Source: Cepaea nemoralis
Taxonomy: Eukaryota > Mollusca > Gastropoda > Stylommatophora > Helicidae
NCBI GenBank assembly: GCA_014155875.1
Contig: JACEFZ010017416.1
Coordinates: 124,001 to 188,000, forward strand
Reading direction: 5' to 3'
Length of the DNA: 64,000 nt
Shown here: positions 59,641 through 64,000 of the stretch, one piece after another
Layout of the letters: each line of letters begins with the position of its first letter
Position numbering within the stretch: position 1 is the stretch's first letter
Made by a program: the position numbers and the translations under genes
Notes under the pieces: model-generated
Database searches by the model: none
Seen by the model: only the letters and a program-made list of their open reading frames with translations
Told to the model about the DNA's origin: nothing

Positions 59641-59945
59641 TTTAGGAGGAACTGCAAAGGCATGGTGATTAGTACTCTTCCTTGTCGACCTCGTTCAATC
59701 CCAGCAGAGGTAGGGTTATTTTTAACAAGTACAGCCCTGGTACCGACTCGGCGTAATAAAAATGGTACCAGATCATGTTCTAGAAGAACGATGACAAGGA
59801 AGGAAATTGGCCACCCTTCCGCCTGTTTGGTCTAGAATGTATGAAGGCCCAACATTTTACAACCCAAAGGCAGGATTACCTGGTTAAATTTGTAGATCAG
59901 ATTGAGTTAAAATAGTAACTGTTTGAGACAGGAGATTTGTTAAAA
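59558..59945 (+). repeat. Dispersed repeat, second copy
   Basis: AGCAACATACCATACGTTCATT, GGTAATAAATGTTT and TTAAAATAGTAACTGTTTGAG match the copy at 51770-52140 in order. A B-box-like CGTTCAATCCCAGCA lies at 59691 in this copy only. Confidence 0.5.
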
Positions 59946-59949
59946 CCTG

Positions 59950-61190
59950 TCCAGAACCTGCCATATCAGAATGTTCAATGTGAAGACTGGTATGAAGTTT
60001 GTGAACATGTCACTCCTTCACTCTAGACCTGTGACCTGCCCATGACTTTATTCGTGGGAAGATAGTGTGGTAGTTTCCCTTTGACTTCCACATTCACATG
60101 GGTAGATTGTGACCACCGCCACGTTTTGACAAATTTCCGGTTGTCAGGATAATGGCGTGCCCTGCTCTGTTCAGAGTTGTTCACTTATTTCAGTTGCTTT
60201 ACCCTTCTAACTAGAAGGTACAGTTTGGTGTTTTCCTTCATTGAGTTGAGACCACAATTGCATTTCTCATACTCTCCAGTACTTTTAAGGGCTGTCCAGG
60301 ATGGAGAGTTGAATTTATAACTAGAATAAAGTCAAGTTAATCAACAAATGGCTGGGACAGAAAACACTATTCGAACATAATTACATTTAAGTTGTATGTG
60401 TGTATATGTATTTTACAGAATGTAAAGTAATTGAACTTAATCTAGTAAAATTGTATGTTTGCAGGTGTGCATTAATGAATTAACTGCACACTCATTTTTG
60501 ATTGCTCTTAGCCTATATAAATAAAATGCAGGTGTGTGTTGAGTTATATTAGAGCTTCATTCTAAACGAGGGGTTGCAGAGCAGTTTGGGTGAAACTTCT
60601 TTGCTCATATCTGGAATTATCTTTACTATCCTAGGCATAACTTGATTGTTCTAGGCATAGTTTGACCGTTAAGGGCATAATTTGACCAATGTGCATGTGA
60701 GGTCGGATAAACAGTATAAAATAAGTGTCATGCATGTTTACATAATGCTCAGGGGCATTTGTGAATATGGTCTTCTCTGTGTGTGTAGGTCCTGTGTGTC
60801 TGCAAAGGTCCTGTGTGTTTGGTGCTAACTTTTATAGGTGCAGACCTTCTGGCAGCTGCAGTAATCCCATTTTTGTTGTTCAGTTTGGGGTTAATCTTTG
60901 AGTGGGACACGTCTATATTTCTTGCACACAATGTTATAGGAAAAACATGGCTTTTTGTGTCAGCTGGGACTTAGGAAATTCTCTGGTTTTATCAGATATG
61001 GTGCTGAATACTTTTTCAAGGGAAAGCCATTGGTTTCTAACACCATACGTTCCATGATTGGAAACTTAGCTTTCTTGGCTAAAGATGAAAAATCTGGAGG
61101 CATTATGTTCAAATTGCACACATTCAAATTGCCACGACAATTGGAGTCACAGAGAGTATGGTTGTAAAGCCACTGTTCTAATCCAGACTG
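59950..61190. other. 3' flank without recognised features
   Basis: AT-rich, with AATAAA at about 60519 and GT-rich tracts. No exon, TE protein or shared repeat found. Confidence 0.45.
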
Positions 61191-61194
61191 TCAT

Positions 61195-61355
61195 TCGGTT
61201 CACGAGTGCAGTTACTTTGGAGACTCCTGTGGGTCATCACTGGAGCTACGGAGTTCATGCTTTGTGCGGAGTTTTTGGCAGGCTGCCCTGCAGAAAGAGA
61301 CCAGGCCATATGAGATAAAACCCGGTGCAATGAAGCTCATCCTCTCGCCTTTAAA
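61195..61355 (+). repeat. SINE S2, 5'-truncated
   Basis: TCGGTTCACGAGTGCAGTTA, GAGACTCCTGTGGGTCATCA, GAGCTACGGAGTTCATGCTT and CCCGGTGCAATGAAG match S2 at 35575-35715. The tRNA-like head is missing. Confidence 0.7.
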
Positions 61356-61439
61356 CCTTGGATGGAATCTGTTGCAGGGAAGTAAACATGAAACAAATGT
61401 ATGCTCAAGTTGCACACACTAACCTTTGAGTTTTTATTT

Positions 61440-61650
61440 TTGCATATCCTTTTTACAGGACATCGTTGTCAACACCAGCATTTTACTGCTATTGTTGATG
61501 TCTTGGCAAGTTTACGTTCAGTAGTTGTCATTGCTTTCTGAACAGCCAGTTACCATACCAATTCATTAAAACCTAGCGCAACGCAGTCTGCTGCCAAATG
61601 GGTCGCCACTATGTTTCGAACGTAGGTGCGCAGGCTGAAGCCAGCAACCT
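61440..61650 (-). repeat. SINE S1, inverted
   Basis: CATATCCTTTTTACAGGACATCG, TTGGCAAGTTTACGTTCAGTAG and CTATGTTTCGAACGTAGG (B-box complement) show the whole element in reverse order. 61650-62135 after it has no recognised feature. Confidence 0.72.
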
Positions 61651-62139
61651 TTGAGTTAGAGAGGTGTAATGCTCTGCCCTCGAAATTGAAGCGAAAAAGA
61701 CCTACATTTATCACTTTTGTTTTGAGACAGTGTGACTAACTTGCTATTGTGTGCCTTTTTCTTTGATTTGGAGTTTACCGGCAATGAGGTTCTTTTTTAT
61801 TATAATGGATGTGCTGAATGTAATGGGATATACACAACATGAGCACTTGACAGAGAGAGAAATGAGAAATAAATGCGACTATTGATCAGTACGTATTAGA
61901 TGCCAAGGGGATAGAGGTTAAAATTAGAGACTGACAAAGAAACAGACAAGTGCTGAGAAAATAGAATTCCTGAAAACAGATGACAGTGAGATGTGGCAGA
62001 GTAACAATTTATCACACTGTGTAATGTTGCATATTGTAGATAAATACCATCTGTAACATATAACAACAAAAGAGTACATATGTTGTCTGTCTGCAGCATA
62101 ACTGTTCTAGGTGTGGACATAAATGGTTAGGGTTTCTTG

Positions 62140-62350
62140 GCAAGTTTTGCAGAAGGTAGTTTGCCATCCCTTTCCTTCTGGGCAGTGAAGAGAGAAAGAG
62201 GAAGGCCAAAGAGAAGATGGGTGCAGGATGTGGCAGGTGATCTCCATATGGGTGTATCAGACGCGGGACATCTTGCTTATGACCAAAAAGTTTTCCAGGA
62301 AGGTTTTTATGGGAGCAAGGGTCTGCAAAGGACATGCTACTAAATGAATG
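62140..62350 (+). mobile_element. LINE 3' end with (AATG)n tail
   Basis: The + strand encodes ERGRPKRRWVQDVAGDLHMG and VSDAGHLAYDQKVFQEGFYG with a stop, followed by AAATGAATGAATG. It is the same family as 2965-4262. 62350-62980 beyond it shows nothing recognisable. Confidence 0.68.
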
Positions 62351-62984
62351 AATGTGGATATAAATGTACCATTTTATAAATAATATAGCTCCTGTACCAT
62401 CAGTCACCTGACACTTAAGTCGGCTTGTTTTGCTTCATTACAGGGCAAATACTCATGTACTTAGAACCGCAACTGTCGTCAGTGTTTTAAAATATTTGGT
62501 GGGGGATCTATGAGATTTTGTTCAGAACTGCAAACAACAATAATCCAATATCTTGGTGCACACCTTTTTGTGAACATTTCTTGTAATTTCAAATACACAA
62601 AAATATACAATTCAGGCTTTTGTTAAAGTATATGTTAACATGTTTATGTTTACAAAGGTGATTTACTTGATGTTCTTTCTTTGTTGACTGTTTTGATACT
62701 CTGTTATATCATAGAAGTTAAATAATAGGTTTACATATTGTATACCTTTAAATTACTCTTTTTTGGTTCACCTTTTTCTGTGATCATACATAATGAACAT
62801 TCATATTCCTCAGCTTGGTAATTGCCACTTACTTCTAAGCACATTAACTACTGGATTTAAATAAATGTGTGGTGGCAGCTTCAATTATTTTAACCACAAG
62901 TTTGTTTTTAATTTCACTGTTAATGTTTCTCCAATGTTTAACACATTTTTATGAATGGTATACCATTTTGGTATATTTTTGGAC

Positions 62985-63185
62985 CGGTCTCTGTGGCTAA
63001 GGGCCTGCGAACGTGGTTTGTGAGCCCATATACCCAGGTTTGAAACGCAGCGGTGCTGGTTTTTTCGGAAAAGGAGCCGGTCGTTCAGAAAACAATGGCA
63101 AACTACTGAACGTAAAATTTACCCAGGAATCACGAACAGCGAAAATGCTGGGGTTGACTGCTACATCCTGTGAAGGACATGCAAC
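62985..63185 (+). repeat. SINE S1
   Basis: GGTCTCTGTGGCTAAGGGCC head, AGGTTTGAAACGCAGCGG as B box, AGAAAACAATGGCAAACTAC, CACGAACAGCGAAAATGCTG and ACATCCTGTGAAGGACATGC. It is complete apart from the tail. Confidence 0.75.
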
Positions 63186-63194
63186 TTAAGTTTT

Positions 63195-63900
63195 TTTTAA
63201 ATACCATTTTGAAGACAATGACAAATAGACAAATACCAGTGAAATCAAGAGATGACGATAAGACGTGCTGGACAGGACATACACTGAGAAAGTTTAGTTT
63301 ACTCGATGGATCAACATCATGGCACACGGGCGTAACCCATAAGTGTTCCGTTCTACTCCTAACTCAAGCCTGAGTCCAGAGATTCTTAGCTCAGTGCACG
63401 AACTCCGCAGCACCAGCGAGGACCCTGAAATACTTTGGGTAGATTTTTAACTCAAAATTTTGCCCGGGCAGTACCGTTAGGCTACTCTTTTTCAGTTTCC
63501 AACTGCCAAGGGATTTTTTATGTGCGCAACAATACACACAGTAGTCCAATCTCACTACCCAGAGACCAGGGGGAAATTTTGTTACTAGAAGTCCATGTGA
63601 GAAAATCCCGGCCCTCACTGGGGCTTGAACCCGGGACCTCCAGCACTCAAGGCGGACCCCATACCTCGAGACCATTCAGTCCTCTTACATTGAGAAAACT
63701 TGACAATAGTATAACTAGAATAGGCTCTATCTGGAATCCACAAGGCACAAGAAATGGAGAAAGACCCAAGACACGGATGAGAGAGAAGTAGAGACAGAAA
63801 TGGATAATATAGGGAGGACAGATAGCTGCACGGTATAACTGGGAGGGCCTGTGCTTTAAAAACACAAACTGGAAATAATGCTGTGTGTCATTTGCAAGGG
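63195..63900 (+). mobile_element. LINE terminal fragment, interrupted by SINE S4
   Basis: Before the insertion the + strand reads DDDKTCWTGHTLRK and after it LDNSITRIGSIWNPQGTRNG then ERPKTRMREK. Together these are the GHTLRK...W-PQG-R--GRPK terminus common to a widespread LINE group. The direct repeat is about 7 bases (TGAGAAA). Confidence 0.6.
63298..63695 (-). repeat. SINE S4, inverted
   Basis: On the + strand it starts TTTAGTTTACTCGATGGATC (tail complement), has GTGCACGAACTCCGCAGCAC at 63394, TTTTGCCCGGGCAGTACCG, and CTTGAACCCGGGACC (B-box complement), and ends CTCGAGACCATTCAG. The order mirrors 12645-13034. Confidence 0.75.
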
Positions 63901-64000
63901 GATGTTAGATGTGTCCAATGAGAGGATTTGTATGGGGGGAAATGAGCACTCACACACTTCTATATCGAAGGGAGACAACCCTGTATGGGTGTGTTGTAAG

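Overview
This is a TE-saturated metazoan genomic window. It carries one recognisable host gene, an H3K9 histone methyltransferase of the Su(var)3-9/SUV39H family on the + strand. Six exons run from 20763 to 59540; they keep frame across every predicted GT-AG junction and give a 598-residue protein: N-terminal segment, chromodomain, pre-SET, SET and post-SET. The gene is not fused to eIF2-gamma sequence in what is visible, and an interstitial TTAGGG tract is present, so a winged insect is unlikely. The repeat content (Polinton, mariner, hAT, several single-ORF LINE families, tRNA-derived SINEs) fits an invertebrate, perhaps a marine one, but the sequence does not identify the species.

Layout. 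1-20.7 kb holds only mobile DNA and repeats: LINE fragments, a mariner relic (893-2235), a decayed Polinton/Maverick with adenain-like protease and family B DNA polymerase pieces (about 4.26-10.96 kb) interrupted by an RTE-like LINE, a hAT relic (13993-16497) carrying a nested MITE with head-to-head telomeric repeats, two further inverted-repeat elements and an 81-bp satellite. Intron 1 (20923-36358) holds an almost complete EN-RT-RNaseH LINE (J1, 21811-26700, 14-bp target site duplication) inserted into an older LINE of a second family (J2), then a Helitron-like element and SINEs. Intron 2 (36439-48655) holds a full-length J2 LINE (36949-40795, 13-bp target site duplication), a 2.7-kb RTE-like LINE and a 58-bp satellite of about 37 units. 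Intron 3 (49499-55678) holds a satellite of about 58-62 bp with roughly 26 units. Introns 4 and 5 hold short duplications and more LINE/SINE pieces. 59.5-64 kb is the 3' flank with SINEs and LINE tails.

How it fits together. The host exons total 1,797 coding bases in 38.8 kb, so almost all the length is mobile or tandem DNA. Nested insertions with readable target site duplications give a relative chronology: J2 before J1, SINE S1 before S2, RTE-B before S4, and RTE-A before SINE-GAA. Several families share short modules, namely a 16-bp block in S2, S4 and the J2 5' end, a (GAA)n-tailed 150-bp module in J1 and in SINE-like copies, and a core shared by S1 and the RTE 5' leader. This suggests that LINEs here supply both the machinery and parts of the sequence of the SINEs. 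A perfect 19-bp Tn5 mosaic end inside a TA microsatellite (17463-17481) points to a sequencing-adapter artefact in the assembly. Family names such as J1, J2, RTE-A, RTE-B, S1-S4 and SINE-GAA are labels used only in this annotation.
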